From NCBI GenBank assembly GCA_002375495.1, contig DFLU01000012.1, positions 748,269 through 812,268 on the forward strand: a stretch of DNA of 64,000 bases, read 5' to 3'. The position numbers and the translations under genes are program-made. The number at the start of each line of letters is the position of its first letter. Position 1 is the stretch's first letter. The notes under the pieces are model-generated. The model was given only the letters and a program-made list of their open reading frames with translations. It ran no database searches and was not told where the DNA came from. The DNA is from Flavobacteriaceae bacterium UBA3611. GTDB lineage: Bacteria > Bacteroidota > Bacteroidia > Flavobacteriales > Flavobacteriaceae. Below, in pieces: positions 46,803 to 55,571 of the stretch.

Positions 46803-49800
46803 ATGCGCAACTATCATTTCAACGAAATTGAAGCCAAATGGCAAAAATATTGGGCCGAGAACCAAACTTTTAAAGCTGTAAACAACAGTGACAAGCCAAA
46901 ATATTATGTGCTGGATATGTTTCCGTATCCGTCAGGGGCCGGTCTGCACGTTGGGCATCCGTTGGGTTATATAGCCAGTGATGTGTATGCCAGATACAAG
47001 CGTCACCAAGGCTTTAATGTGTTGCACCCCATGGGGTATGATAGTTTTGGTTTGCCTGCCGAGCAGTATGCAATACAAACCGGACAGCATCCTGCGCAGA
47101 CTACTAAGGTGAATATTGAAGGAGGCGTTGATAAGCAGGGAAATAAAATTGAAGGCTATCGCAAGCAAATGGACCAGATTGGTTTTAGTTTCGATTGGAG
47201 CCGTGAGGTGCGCACATCAAATCCGGAATACTACAAATGGACGCAATGGATTTTTATACAGTTGTTCAATAGTTGGTACGATTATAATGCCGATAAGGCG
47301 AGGCCAATTGCTGGGTTAATCGATTTGTTTGCTTCGGAAGGGAACGAAAACGTGTACGCTGCTTGTGACGATACGGTTACTTCTTTTAGCGCTTCTGATT
47401 GGAACGGTTTTTCTTCGGAAAAGCAACAGGAAATTCTACTGCAGTACAGATTGACCTATTTAGCCGAAACTGAAGTAAATTGGTGTCCAGAATTAGGAAC
47501 CGTTTTGGCAAATGATGAAGTGGTGAATGGTGTTTCTGAAAGAGGAGGGTATCCAGTGATTCGAAAAAAAATGAAGCAATGGAGCATGCGTATTACCGCC
47601 TATGCCCAACGCTTGTTAGACGGTCTTGATACAATCGATTGGCCACAACCGCTTAAAGACTCCCAAACCAATTGGATTGGGCGATCAGAAGGGGCTACAG
47701 TTACTTTTAAGGTAAAGCCAGATGTCACCCTGAGCGCAGTCGAAGGGTCTCCTTCTATCGACGTCTTCACTACCCGTCCTGATACCATTTTCGGTGTGAG
47801 TTTTATGACCTTGGCTCCGGAGCATGAATTAGTGTCAAAAATCACCACGCCCGAACAAAAGCAAGCTATTGAAGCCTACGTTGAAGCGACTGCAAAACGT
47901 AGCGAACGCGAACGTATGGCCGATGTAAAAACAATAAGCGGTGTGTTTACCGGAGCGTATGCTGAACATCCGTTTACGAAAGAACCCATCCCGATTTGGA
48001 TTGGCGATTATGTGCTTGCTGGCTACGGAACGGGAGCCGTGATGGCAGTACCGTGTGGCGATCAACGCGATTACGATTTTGCCAAGCATTTCAATATCGA
48101 CATCCCAAATATTTTTGATGGAGTTGATATTTCCGAAGAAGCCTTTGCAGACAAAGAAAATACGGTGATTACGAATAGTGACTTCCTGAACGGATTGAAT
48201 TATAAGAAAGCGACCAAAACAGCCATTTATAAACTGGAAGAAATTGGCGCAGGAACTGGAAAAATAAATTACCGCCTTCGGGATGCTGTTTTTAGCCGCC
48301 AACGTTATTGGGGAGAACCTTTTCCGGTGTATTATAAAAACGGACTCCCGCAAATGATTGATGCGAAATACTTGCCTCTGGTATTGCCAGAAGTTGATGA
48401 ATATCTGCCCACCGAAGACGGACAACCCCCTTTAGGACGTGCCGAAAATTGGGCGTGGGACACCAAAACGAACAAAGTTGTAAGTAATGAGAATGTCACT
48501 CTGAGCGCAGTCGAAGGATCTAACAAAGGTGTCTACCCCCTAGAACTAAACACCATGCCGGGTTGGGCGGGGAGCAGTTGCTATATGTTCCGATATATGG
48601 ATGCTGGCAATCCCGATGCCCTTGCGAGCAAAGAGGCGATGGAATATTGGGAGAATGTCGATTTGTATTTGGGTGGAAGCGAACATGCCACAGGGCATTT
48701 GTTGTACAGCCGTTTTTGGGTAAAAGCACTATACGATTTGGGCCATTTGTTGGTAGATGAACCCGTAAAAAAACTGATCAACCAAGGCATGATCTTGGGA
48801 GAGAGTGCTTTCGGATATTATACATTTTATTCTGTTTTGAATAAAGATGAAATATTAATCGACAAGAAAATAATATTTATTGGCAAAGATATTTATGAAG
48901 ATGCATTACACGGAAACAAGCAGAAACTGGAGGCTGTTGTTGAAAAAGATTTGCCTGGCGATATGTTAGAACGAATTGAAGAAGGAGATTTAACTTTAAT
49001 TATGCCTTTGAATTCTACTCATATTTTGGTTGATTTTGTAAACACTTCAAACGAACTAGACATCGAAGCCTTTATAAATTGGCGTGAAGAATTTAAAGAT
49101 GCTGTATTTATTTTAGAAAATGGGACTGTTTTCTCCCCTTCCGGGGGAGATGCCCAACGGGCAGAGGGGGCAGTTTTTAAAGTTTCCCGCGAAGTCGAAA
49201 AAATGTCGAAATCGAAGTACAACGTCGTCAATCCAGACGATATCTGTGCCCAATATGGTGCTGATACCTTGCGTATGTACGAAATGTTCTTAGGACCGTT
49301 AGAACAGGCAAAACCATGGAATACCGCTGGAATTACGGGAGTACACAGCTTTTTAAAGAAACTTTGGAAATTATACCACAGCGGAGCTGATGGCGATTTT
49401 AAGGTGACCGATGCGGAAGCTTCAAAAGACAGCATGAAAACCTTGCACAAAACCATTAAGAAAGTGATTGATGATATTGAAAATTTCAGTTTTAATACGT
49501 CGGTTTCTACTTTTATGATTGCTGTGAACGAACTGACCGCGCAGAAATGTGATTCAAAACAGGTGTTAGCGCCTTTGACGATTCTTATCTCTCCGTATGC
49601 GCCGCACATTGCTGAGGAGCTGTGGAGTAAATTGGGGCATGAAGAGAGTATCGCGTATGCCGCTTTTCCGAAGTTAGAAGAAAAATATTTGGTAGAAAGT
49701 TCGAAAAACTATCCTATTTCATTTAACGGAAAAATGCGATTCACTATGGAATTGCCACTTGATATGGGGAAAGATGAAATTGAATCTGCCGTAATGGCAC

Positions 49801-49886
49801 ATGAGAAAACGCAATTTTATCTAGAGGGACGTACCCCGAAAAAGGTAATCATTGTACCTGGAAAGATTGTAAATATTGTAGGTTAA
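46803..49886 (+). CDS. leuS: Leucine--tRNA ligase
   Basis: 1027 residues, clearly longer than most bacterial LeuRS (about 820-960). Class I signatures: HVGH (49-52) in PYPSGAGLHVGHPLGY and KMSKS at 800-804. The CP1 editing domain includes TTRPDTIFG (about 321-329). Three stretches are translated palindromic repeats: VTLSAVEGS at 308-316, again at 565-573, and SPSGGDAQRAEGA at about 777-790. I start at 46803 (MRNYHFNEIEAKWQKYW), the family N-terminus; 46 upstream codons look non-coding and contain the promoter. Confidence 0.95.
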   Translation: MRNYHFNEIEAKWQKYWAENQTFKAVNNSDKPKYYVLDMFPYPSGAGLHVGHPLGYIASDVYARYKRHQGFNVLHPMGYDSFGLPAEQYAIQTGQHPAQTTKVNIEGGVDKQGNKIEGYRKQMDQIGFSFDWSREVRTSNPEYYKWTQWIFIQLFNSWYDYNADKARPIAGLIDLFASEGNENVYAACDDTVTSFSASDWNGFSSEKQQEILLQYRLTYLAETEVNWCPELGTVLANDEVVNGVSERGGYPVIRKKMKQWSMRITAYAQRLLDGLDTIDWPQPLKDSQTNWIGRSEGATVTFKVKPDVTLSAVEGSPSIDVFTTRPDTIFGVSFMTLAPEHELVSKITTPEQKQAIEAYVEATAKRSERERMADVKTISGVFTGAYAEHPFTKEPIPIWIGDYVLAGYGTGAVMAVPCGDQRDYDFAKHFNIDIPNIFDGVDISEEAFADKENTVITNSDFLNGLNYKKATKTAIYKLEEIGAGTGKINYRLRDAVFSRQRYWGEPFPVYYKNGLPQMIDAKYLPLVLPEVDEYLPTEDGQPPLGRAENWAWDTKTNKVVSNENVTLSAVEGSNKGVYPLELNTMPGWAGSSCYMFRYMDAGNPDALASKEAMEYWENVDLYLGGSEHATGHLLYSRFWVKALYDLGHLLVDEPVKKLINQGMILGESAFGYYTFYSVLNKDEILIDKKIIFIGKDIYEDALHGNKQKLEAVVEKDLPGDMLERIEEGDLTLIMPLNSTHILVDFVNTSNELDIEAFINWREEFKDAVFILENGTVFSPSGGDAQRAEGAVFKVSREVEKMSKSKYNVVNPDDICAQYGADTLRMYEMFLGPLEQAKPWNTAGITGVHSFLKKLWKLYHSGADGDFKVTDAEASKDSMKTLHKTIKKVIDDIENFSFNTSVSTFMIAVNELTAQKCDSKQVLAPLTILISPYAPHIAEELWSKLGHEESIAYAAFPKLEEKYLVESSKNYPISFNGKMRFTMELPLDMGKDEIESAVMAHEKTQFYLEGRTPKKVIIVPGKIVNIVG
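47724..47750 (+). repeat. 27-bp palindromic element in leuS (first copy)
   Basis: GTC + ACCCT + GAGCGCAGTCGA-type loop + AGGGT + CT. Encodes VTLSAVEGS just before the conserved CP1 segment TTRPDTIFG. Confidence 0.8.
48495..48521 (+). repeat. 27-bp palindromic element in leuS (second copy)
   Basis: Same loop as the copy at 47724; arms ACTCT and AGGAT pair with one mismatch. Same reading frame and the same peptide VTLSAVEGS, between WDTKTNKVV and YPLELNTMPGW. Confidence 0.78.
49132..49173 (+). repeat. G/C-rich double hairpin repeat in leuS
   Basis: CTCCCC-TTCC-GGGGGAG followed by TGCCC-AAC-GGGCA and GAGGGGGCAG. It is a different repeat type from the 27-bp elements. It is translated in frame about ten residues before KMSKS. 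Confidence 0.7.
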
Positions 49887-50059
49887 CACGGTAACTAGAG
49901 TTGCCAGATGACCAGCCTGTTAATTTTTCTTCAAAATTTGTCAGCTAGCATCAGTGCAGCATAGTATTTGCTATCTTTATGCTGTAAACGAATGGTGACG
50001 TTCGTTTTAAAAAAAGAAAAATCAGAGATGCAGTGCATTTCAAAAATAAGAAATAGAAC

Positions 50060-50749
50060 ATGTTTGGATATTATATATTAGCTGGTGTCATCTTTTTAGT
50101 AAGTATGTACGTTAGCAACAAGCTGAAAAGTAAATTCAAAAAATACTCACAAGTCCATTTAAGAAATGGAATGAGCGGAAAAGAAATTGCCGAAAAAATG
50201 TTGGCAGACCACGGTATTACCGATGTTGAGGTGATTTCGGTAGGGGGTCAACTCACCGATCATTACAATCCGCAGAAAAAAACAGTCAACCTCAGTGAGC
50301 CCGTTTACATGCAACGAAATGCTGCGGCTGCGGCTGTGGCGGCACACGAAGTAGGGCATGCGGTACAACACGCTACCGCCTACAATTGGTTGCAGATGCG
50401 ATCAGCAATTGTACCTGCCGTAGGAGTTTCTAGTAAGCTTTCGAATTTTGTGATCATGGCCGGAATTATTTTAACCGCAACTGGTATGGCCATTGGTAAT
50501 TGGGTGTTTCTAATCGGAATTGGGTTGTTCGCGATGACAACAGTTTTTTCGTTTATCACGTTGCCGGTAGAGTATGATGCGAGTAAAAGAGCACTTGCCT
50601 GGTTGCAGAATAACAATATGGTCACGCAAGAAGAATATGCGGGATCAAAAGACGCCTTAAAATGGGCGGCCAGAACGTATTTGGTAGCTGCGCTTGGTTC
50701 GTTGGCTACATTACTTTACTTTATCTCCATCTTTTTAGGGAGACGATAA
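50060..50749 (+). CDS. Neutral zinc metallopeptidase (YugP-like)
   Basis: 229 residues, Zn_peptidase_2 family. N-terminal membrane helix, zinc-binding AAHEVGHAVQHA (HEVGH about 94-98), then three further helices. ADHGITDVEVISVGGQLTDHYNPQKKTVNLSEPVY (about 50-84) is the family block before the zinc site. Membrane-embedded protease of unknown substrate. 173 bp of AT-rich leader follow leuS with a TATCTTTA box at 49972. Confidence 0.9.
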   Translation: MFGYYILAGVIFLVSMYVSNKLKSKFKKYSQVHLRNGMSGKEIAEKMLADHGITDVEVISVGGQLTDHYNPQKKTVNLSEPVYMQRNAAAAAVAAHEVGHAVQHATAYNWLQMRSAIVPAVGVSSKLSNFVIMAGIILTATGMAIGNWVFLIGIGLFAMTTVFSFITLPVEYDASKRALAWLQNNNMVTQEEYAGSKDALKWAARTYLVAALGSLATLLYFISIFLGRR

Positions 50750-50770
50750 GCACGTTGAACATATAATTTT

Positions 50771-50806
50771 AACCGAAATGGCTACTGAGTCGTTTCGGTT
50801 TTTTTA
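50771..50806. terminator. Terminator of the zinc peptidase gene
   Basis: AACCGAAA/TTTCGGTT stem, 14-nt loop, T-run on the plus strand. The stop codon of the convergent CPBP gene lies in the loop, so both genes may use it. Confidence 0.82.
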
Positions 50807-51474
50807 TGGTGTTTCCAGATATACAAGAGCATGAGAACTGGGGGAAGTAGACCTTTTACAATAACCATCAAGGTTTCTGTGGATTCAGAAAAGGTGTTGC
50901 CTTCTGAAGCGGTTAAGAGAAGTTCTCCGTAGGGTTGTGCAATTAAAAAGGCGGCGGTGGTTATATTCCATCCTATATGCAATCCAAAGCCTAGGGCCAT
51001 CGATTTAGTACGGCGATAGGCATCGGCCCAAACCCATCCCATGAAACCGGTAGTAAAAAAGACATAGATGAGCACAATCATGCTAGAATCTAGAATTCCG
51101 TAGGAAAACCAATGATAGATACCAAAAGCAATAGCAGACACCAACATTCCGATCCAAGGTTTTAATTTAGTCATTAGAAGATACAGCAACGCACCTCGGA
51201 AGAGTAAATCTTCAGTCAGGACAGATTTAACATGATAAAAGAGCGCCTTTGAGATTTCGAGCCATGACACCGATTGAAGTTCCCAAGAAGCATTTCTGAT
51301 GGCTGCTTCAGTAAAGATAATAAGACTATTCAGTACGATCGCAAATAGAACGCCAGCACCAAGCTGTAGAAAGCGTTTCGAGATAGGAAAAGGCCCCAGT
51401 GCTTTTAAATTTTCCGAAGAAATATAGCGTAAAAGCAACCATGACACCACAAGGATGACAACAATACCGATCAT
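50782..51474 (-). CDS. CPBP/CAAX family membrane endopeptidase
   Basis: 230 residues, about seven membrane helices. The three Abi/CPBP motifs are LTEDLLFRGALL (motif 1, with ED in place of the common EE), FGIYHWFSYG (His) and GFGLHIGWN (His). Such proteins are intramembrane glutamic proteases; roles range from prenyl-protein processing to bacteriocin self-immunity. The XRE gene lies 16 bp upstream on the same strand, suggesting joint regulation. Confidence 0.85.
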   Translation of the reverse strand: MIGIVVILVVSWLLLRYISSENLKALGPFPISKRFLQLGAGVLFAIVLNSLIIFTEAAIRNASWELQSVSWLEISKALFYHVKSVLTEDLLFRGALLYLLMTKLKPWIGMLVSAIAFGIYHWFSYGILDSSMIVLIYVFFTTGFMGWVWADAYRRTKSMALGFGLHIGWNITTAAFLIAQPYGELLLTASEGNTFSESTETLMVIVKGLLPPVLMLLYIWKHHKKTETTQ

Positions 51475-51490
51475 GTTTTCTATTTAAAGG

Positions 51491-51889
51491 TTATGAAAAA
51501 ATTTTGTGCAGAAAAAAACTGATGAGACCTACAGTGATAGCACTTAACACCAACAGTTCGAAGGTGGTCTCAGGAAAGGCGCTGGACTGTGCGATATATG
51601 CCCAGGCTAATAAAAGCACCACAACAATGCCTCCCGCGTAGAGCATATTGTATTTTTTTACGGAACCTTTTTCATCAGATGCTTCATTCAGGAAATCGAG
51701 GGAAAAATCTAATTCTTCGCTCAATACCTTTAAGGTGTGTGGTCGTGGTGAAACTTGTGCTTTCTCGATACGTTGAATAGATCGAAGGCTTATGTTGGTA
51801 GCATTGGCTAGCTCTTGTTGTGAGTAGCCCATGACCATGCGTCCATTTTTGACTTTTTCAGCAATCATTTGTCGTTTTAAATTCTGCAT
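51491..51889 (-). CDS. XRE-type HTH regulator with membrane helices
   Basis: About 132 residues from 51889. The N-terminal HTH_3 domain has GYSQQELANATNISLRSIQRIEKAQVSPRPHTLKVLSEEL (about 20-60). Two helices follow (YNMLYAGGIVVVLLLAWAYIA and TFELLVLSAITVGLISFFL), so it is a membrane-bound regulator. Starts at 51907 or 51868 are possible: a TAGATTTG box (51899-51892, minus) lies inside the longest version and would favour 51868 as a short-leader start. Confidence 0.82.
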   Translation of the reverse strand: MQNLKRQMIAEKVKNGRMVMGYSQQELANATNISLRSIQRIEKAQVSPRPHTLKVLSEELDFSLDFLNEASDEKGSVKKYNMLYAGGIVVVLLLAWAYIAQSSAFPETTFELLVLSAITVGLISFFLHKIFS

Positions 51890-51987
51890 GGCAAATCTAG
51901 TAGTCAACCTATAAATTATCTTAAATAGGTTACGTCATTCTTGTGTCATTTGTATGACACATCAGTGCTAGTGGTTGTTCGGCGGTA

Positions 51988-53358
51988 TTAACCTATAACA
52001 TTATCAGGATTGTATCCTAGATAGGGCACTTCCTTTTCAACAAAGTTAATTCCGTAATCTTCTAGTTCCTTTAAGATAGGTTCGTACACTTCTTTTTTGA
52101 TGGGGAGTTGCACCCCTGGATTGGTGATTTCACCGTTCAATATTTTAAGAGTGGCAATCGCAACGGGCAGTCCTACGGTTTTTGCCATGGCAGTATAGCT
52201 CTGATCGTCTCCTTTAATCACCATACTACTGTCTATTTGGTGTTTGTTACCTTTTAATTCGTATCCAAACTTATGGTACATCACAATCATATCTTTATCC
52301 TCAGGCTGCAAGGTCCATTTGTCTTCCAATATACGTTGAAGTGCTTTGGCAGGCGTCGCATCTTTAATGCCTATCTTTTTTTCTGTGTTGAAAATATCAA
52401 GTTCCAACAACTTGCCCCACATTAAATCGTCTTGGTCTATCTTTAAGCTATGGCGTAATTTTAGTTCTACGGAATCTGTTGGCGAATAGGGCAGAAATAG
52501 GTTTACGAAGTCACGGTAGCTCAAATTTTCAGAATCTGGAATGGTGTAACCGTCGTCTGTCATGCCCAATTGCACAAACATATTCCACGCTTTGCTGAAA
52601 CCGACACGTCTTATGGTTCCGCGGTAAAGTGTAAGCACATCTTCGAGACCGTACACACTTCGGTATTTCAATGAATTTCTATTGGCATATCCTTCAAATC
52701 GGCCATGGCCTTCAATGTCTAAAAATTCGGTTCTTCTAAAGAGACGGTGATAGGGGATGTATTTATAAGTTCCTTCTTGGATGAATTCGGCAGCGCCTCC
52801 TTGTCCGGCAAGCACAACATTTCTTGGGTTCCATGTAAACTTGTAATGCCAGAGGTTGTCGTCACTTTCAGGAGCAACCAAACCACCTGTAAAACTTTCA
52901 AACAACAGCATCTTACCGCCTTTGTCCCTGATTCGGTCAATTACCTGCATAGCACTCATATGGTCTATTCCTGGGTCTAGGCCAATCTCATTCATGAACA
53001 CCAACCCTTTCGCCTTTACCTTCGGGTCTAACAGTTGCATTTCATTACTGATGTACGATGCTGTCACTAAGTTTTTTCCAAACTCAAGACAGTCTTTGGC
53101 AACTTCCATATGGTATCTAGCCGGAAGCATAGAAATCACGATATCGGCATTTTCAACCGCTTCACGTCGCTGATTGGCATTGAAAACGTCTAATAAAATT
53201 CCGCGACCGTTCGGGTGGCCACTCGTAAATTTCTGTGCATTCTGGATATTCAGGTCGCCAATAGTGAGAAATAGCGCTTCGCTATCAGATTTGTCGAGTA
53301 AATATTTGATCAAACTTGTCGCAGAACGTCCTGCTCCAATTATTAAAATGTTACGCAT
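51988..53358 (-). CDS. Saccharopine dehydrogenase family protein
   Basis: 456 residues. N-terminal Rossmann fold NILIIGAGRSATSLIKYL (about 3-20), catalytic-domain block MNEIGLDPGIDHMSAMQVID (about 121-140), substrate-binding GGLVAPESDDNLWHYKFTW. It matches saccharopine reductase-like enzymes of the LKR/SDH type, used in lysine degradation or synthesis. No partner enzyme of either pathway is adjacent, so direction of the reaction is open. Divergent from DUF423. Confidence 0.87.
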   Translation of the reverse strand: MRNILIIGAGRSATSLIKYLLDKSDSEALFLTIGDLNIQNAQKFTSGHPNGRGILLDVFNANQRREAVENADIVISMLPARYHMEVAKDCLEFGKNLVTASYISNEMQLLDPKVKAKGLVFMNEIGLDPGIDHMSAMQVIDRIRDKGGKMLLFESFTGGLVAPESDDNLWHYKFTWNPRNVVLAGQGGAAEFIQEGTYKYIPYHRLFRRTEFLDIEGHGRFEGYANRNSLKYRSVYGLEDVLTLYRGTIRRVGFSKAWNMFVQLGMTDDGYTIPDSENLSYRDFVNLFLPYSPTDSVELKLRHSLKIDQDDLMWGKLLELDIFNTEKKIGIKDATPAKALQRILEDKWTLQPEDKDMIVMYHKFGYELKGNKHQIDSSMVIKGDDQSYTAMAKTVGLPVAIATLKILNGEITNPGVQLPIKKEVYEPILKELEDYGINFVEKEVPYLGYNPDNVIG

Positions 53359-53428
53359 CTAAGGTGTTTTGAGTATCTTTGTGAGATAAGATTATAGCAA
53401 GCGAATTTAAGGATTGTAGCACAAATTT

Positions 53429-53827
53429 ATGGATAAATCGAGCAAAAATATTGTAGTAATCGCGGCAGTTTTGGCAGCTATCACCATTGCGTTAGGAGCC
53501 TTTGGTGCCCACGGATTAAAATCGATAGTAAGTGCTGAAAGTTTAACTACTTTTGAAACAGGCGTACGCTATCAGATGTATCACGTTATTGCTTTGTTGG
53601 TTATCGGTTTGTCGGCACAAGTGCCAGTGGCAACCAAAAAATGGGTGTTGCGTTTTTTTTGCTTCGGAATGCTCTTCTTTTCGGGTTCTATCTATCTACT
53701 TGCACTAAAAGAGCAGCTGTCTTTTTCTGTCTCTTTCTTGGGTCCAATAACGCCAATAGGCGGACTCCTCTTTATTCTAGGTTGGATACGCTTAGCATAC
53801 GGGTTATTAACATTTAAAAGGGGATAA
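53429..53827 (+). CDS. DUF423 membrane protein
   Basis: 132 residues with four membrane helices. ALGAFGAHGLKS (about 22-33) and FETGVRYQMYHVIALLVIG (about 43-61) are the DUF423 signatures; GPITPIGGLLFILGWI near the end. Function unknown. Confidence 0.88.
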   Translation: MDKSSKNIVVIAAVLAAITIALGAFGAHGLKSIVSAESLTTFETGVRYQMYHVIALLVIGLSAQVPVATKKWVLRFFCFGMLFFSGSIYLLALKEQLSFSVSFLGPITPIGGLLFILGWIRLAYGLLTFKRG

Positions 53828-53865
53828 TTACCTTTTTTTAAAGAAGCATTGTGTTGTATATTTCT

Positions 53866-53873
53866 TATTTTTG
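53866..53873 (+). promoter_or_regulatory. Predicted -7 box of pckA
   Basis: TATTTTTG, exact match to TAnnTTTG, 24 bp before the ATG at 53898. It lies on top of the alternative TTG start at 53871, which therefore is unlikely. Confidence 0.5.
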
Positions 53874-53897
53874 TGGTCACAACAATTAAAACAAGTA

Positions 53898-55499
53898 ATG
53901 GTCGATAAAAACCAAACTACGAAAAGGATTTCGTTAGAAAACTACGGAATCAAGAATGCCCATGTACATTACCAATTAACTTCTTCCGCCTTACATAATG
54001 AAACGATACGAAAGGGAATGGGAACCGAAGCCGAAAGCGGAGCCCTTGCTGTTAATACAGGTGAATTTACGGGCCGATCTCCAAAAGATAGATTTATTGT
54101 TAAAGACGATGTTACACGCGAACAAGTATGGTGGGGGAATATCAATATTCCGTTTCCTACCGATATGTTCGATGCCCTTTATGATAAGGTGACCGACTAT
54201 CTTTCTGAAAAAGAAATCTATGTACGCGATAGCTATGCGTGTGCAGATGATAAGTACCGATTGAACATTCGCGTGGTAAATGAATACCCTTGGAGCAATT
54301 TATTTGCGCACAACATGTTTTTACGGCCTACCGAAGCCGAATTGGAAAATTTTGACCCAGAGTGGCTCATTATTAACGCACCAGGATTTATGGCAGATCC
54401 AAAAGTTGACGGAACCCGCCAGCATAACTTTGCCATCTTGAACTTCACAAAAAAAATTGCCTTAATTGGCGGTACAGGATATACAGGTGAGATTAAGAAA
54501 GGGATTTTCTCTGCGCTTAACTTTATATTACCAGTAGACAAGAACACCATGCCCATGCACTGTTCTGCGAATGTTGGGGATAATGGCGAAACAGCTATTT
54601 TCTTCGGATTGTCAGGTACAGGGAAAACGACCTTGTCTGCAGATCCTTCTCGAAAACTTATTGGTGACGACGAGCACGGTTGGACAGCAGAAAACACCGT
54701 ATTCAACTTTGAAGGAGGTTGCTATGCAAAAGTGATTAACCTTTCCGAAGAAAATGAGCCAGATATCTACCATGCTATTAAACCAGGGGCCATTCTGGAA
54801 AATGTAGTGATGGACGACAATGGAAAAGTAGACTTTGAAGATACTTCCATTACCCAAAATACAAGGGTGAGTTACCCGATTTATCACATCGATAATATTC
54901 AGGAGCCATCTATTGGAGAAAACCCAAAAAACATCTTCTTCTTAACAGCCGATGCTTTTGGGGTGTTGCCTCCGATTTCAAAATTGACACCAGGACAGGC
55001 GGCATACCATTTTATTAGTGGTTATACAGCTAAGGTTGCAGGTACTGAAGAGGGTATCAACGAGCCTACCCCTAATTTCTCTGCGTGTTTTGGAGCTCCT
55101 TTTATGCCATTGCATCCTACCAAGTATGCTGAAATGTTAAGCGCTAAGATGAAAGCGGCTGGCGTAAATGTATGGTTGGTAAACACGGGTTGGACCGGCG
55201 GACCCTACGGAGTGGGAAGCCGCATGAAGTTAAAATATACCAGAGCAATGATTACGGCTGCGCTAGACGGACAATTAGACGATGTAAACTATGTGAAGCA
55301 TCCTATCTTCGGATTAGATGTGCCGCAGACTTGCCCTAATGTGCCAAGCGAAGTGCTGAACCCTAAAGAAACATGGAGCAACGCTAAAGCGTATGACATT
55401 CAAGCAAAAGAGTTGGCGGCTTCGTTTAAGGAAAACTTTAAAAAGTTTGAAGCATTTGCCAACGATGAAATTTTAGGTGGTGCCCCCATTGGTGGCTAA
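53898..55499 (+). CDS. pckA: Phosphoenolpyruvate carboxykinase (ATP)
   Basis: 533 residues. First committed gluconeogenic step: oxaloacetate + ATP to phosphoenolpyruvate. Signatures: GEFTGRSPKDRF (about 54-65), the P-loop FGLSGTGKTTLS (about 236-247), HGWTAENTVFNFEGGCYAK with the metal-binding acid residues, and NTGWTGGPYGVG near 435-446. Start at 53898 (MVDKNQ), after the promoter box. A strong terminator follows. Confidence 0.96.
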   Translation: MVDKNQTTKRISLENYGIKNAHVHYQLTSSALHNETIRKGMGTEAESGALAVNTGEFTGRSPKDRFIVKDDVTREQVWWGNINIPFPTDMFDALYDKVTDYLSEKEIYVRDSYACADDKYRLNIRVVNEYPWSNLFAHNMFLRPTEAELENFDPEWLIINAPGFMADPKVDGTRQHNFAILNFTKKIALIGGTGYTGEIKKGIFSALNFILPVDKNTMPMHCSANVGDNGETAIFFGLSGTGKTTLSADPSRKLIGDDEHGWTAENTVFNFEGGCYAKVINLSEENEPDIYHAIKPGAILENVVMDDNGKVDFEDTSITQNTRVSYPIYHIDNIQEPSIGENPKNIFFLTADAFGVLPPISKLTPGQAAYHFISGYTAKVAGTEEGINEPTPNFSACFGAPFMPLHPTKYAEMLSAKMKAAGVNVWLVNTGWTGGPYGVGSRMKLKYTRAMITAALDGQLDDVNYVKHPIFGLDVPQTCPNVPSEVLNPKETWSNAKAYDIQAKELAASFKENFKKFEAFANDEILGGAPIGG

Positions 55500-55519
55500 T
55501 TGAATAGGCCTAAAATATA

Positions 55520-55555
55520 AAAAGCTCCCAAGTTTATGCTTGGGAGCTTTTTTTG
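55520..55555 (+). terminator. pckA terminator
   Basis: 12-bp perfect stem AAAGCTCCCAAG/CTTGGGAGCTTT, 6-nt loop, T-run. Facing the convergent hemD gene, which stops at 55572. Confidence 0.93.
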
Positions 55556-55571
55556 TTAGGTACAGTCAGGG

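Noticed and set aside
49887..50059. tRNA or small RNA after leuS
   Set aside because: No cloverleaf or conserved T-loop; only AT-rich leader with a promoter-like box was seen.
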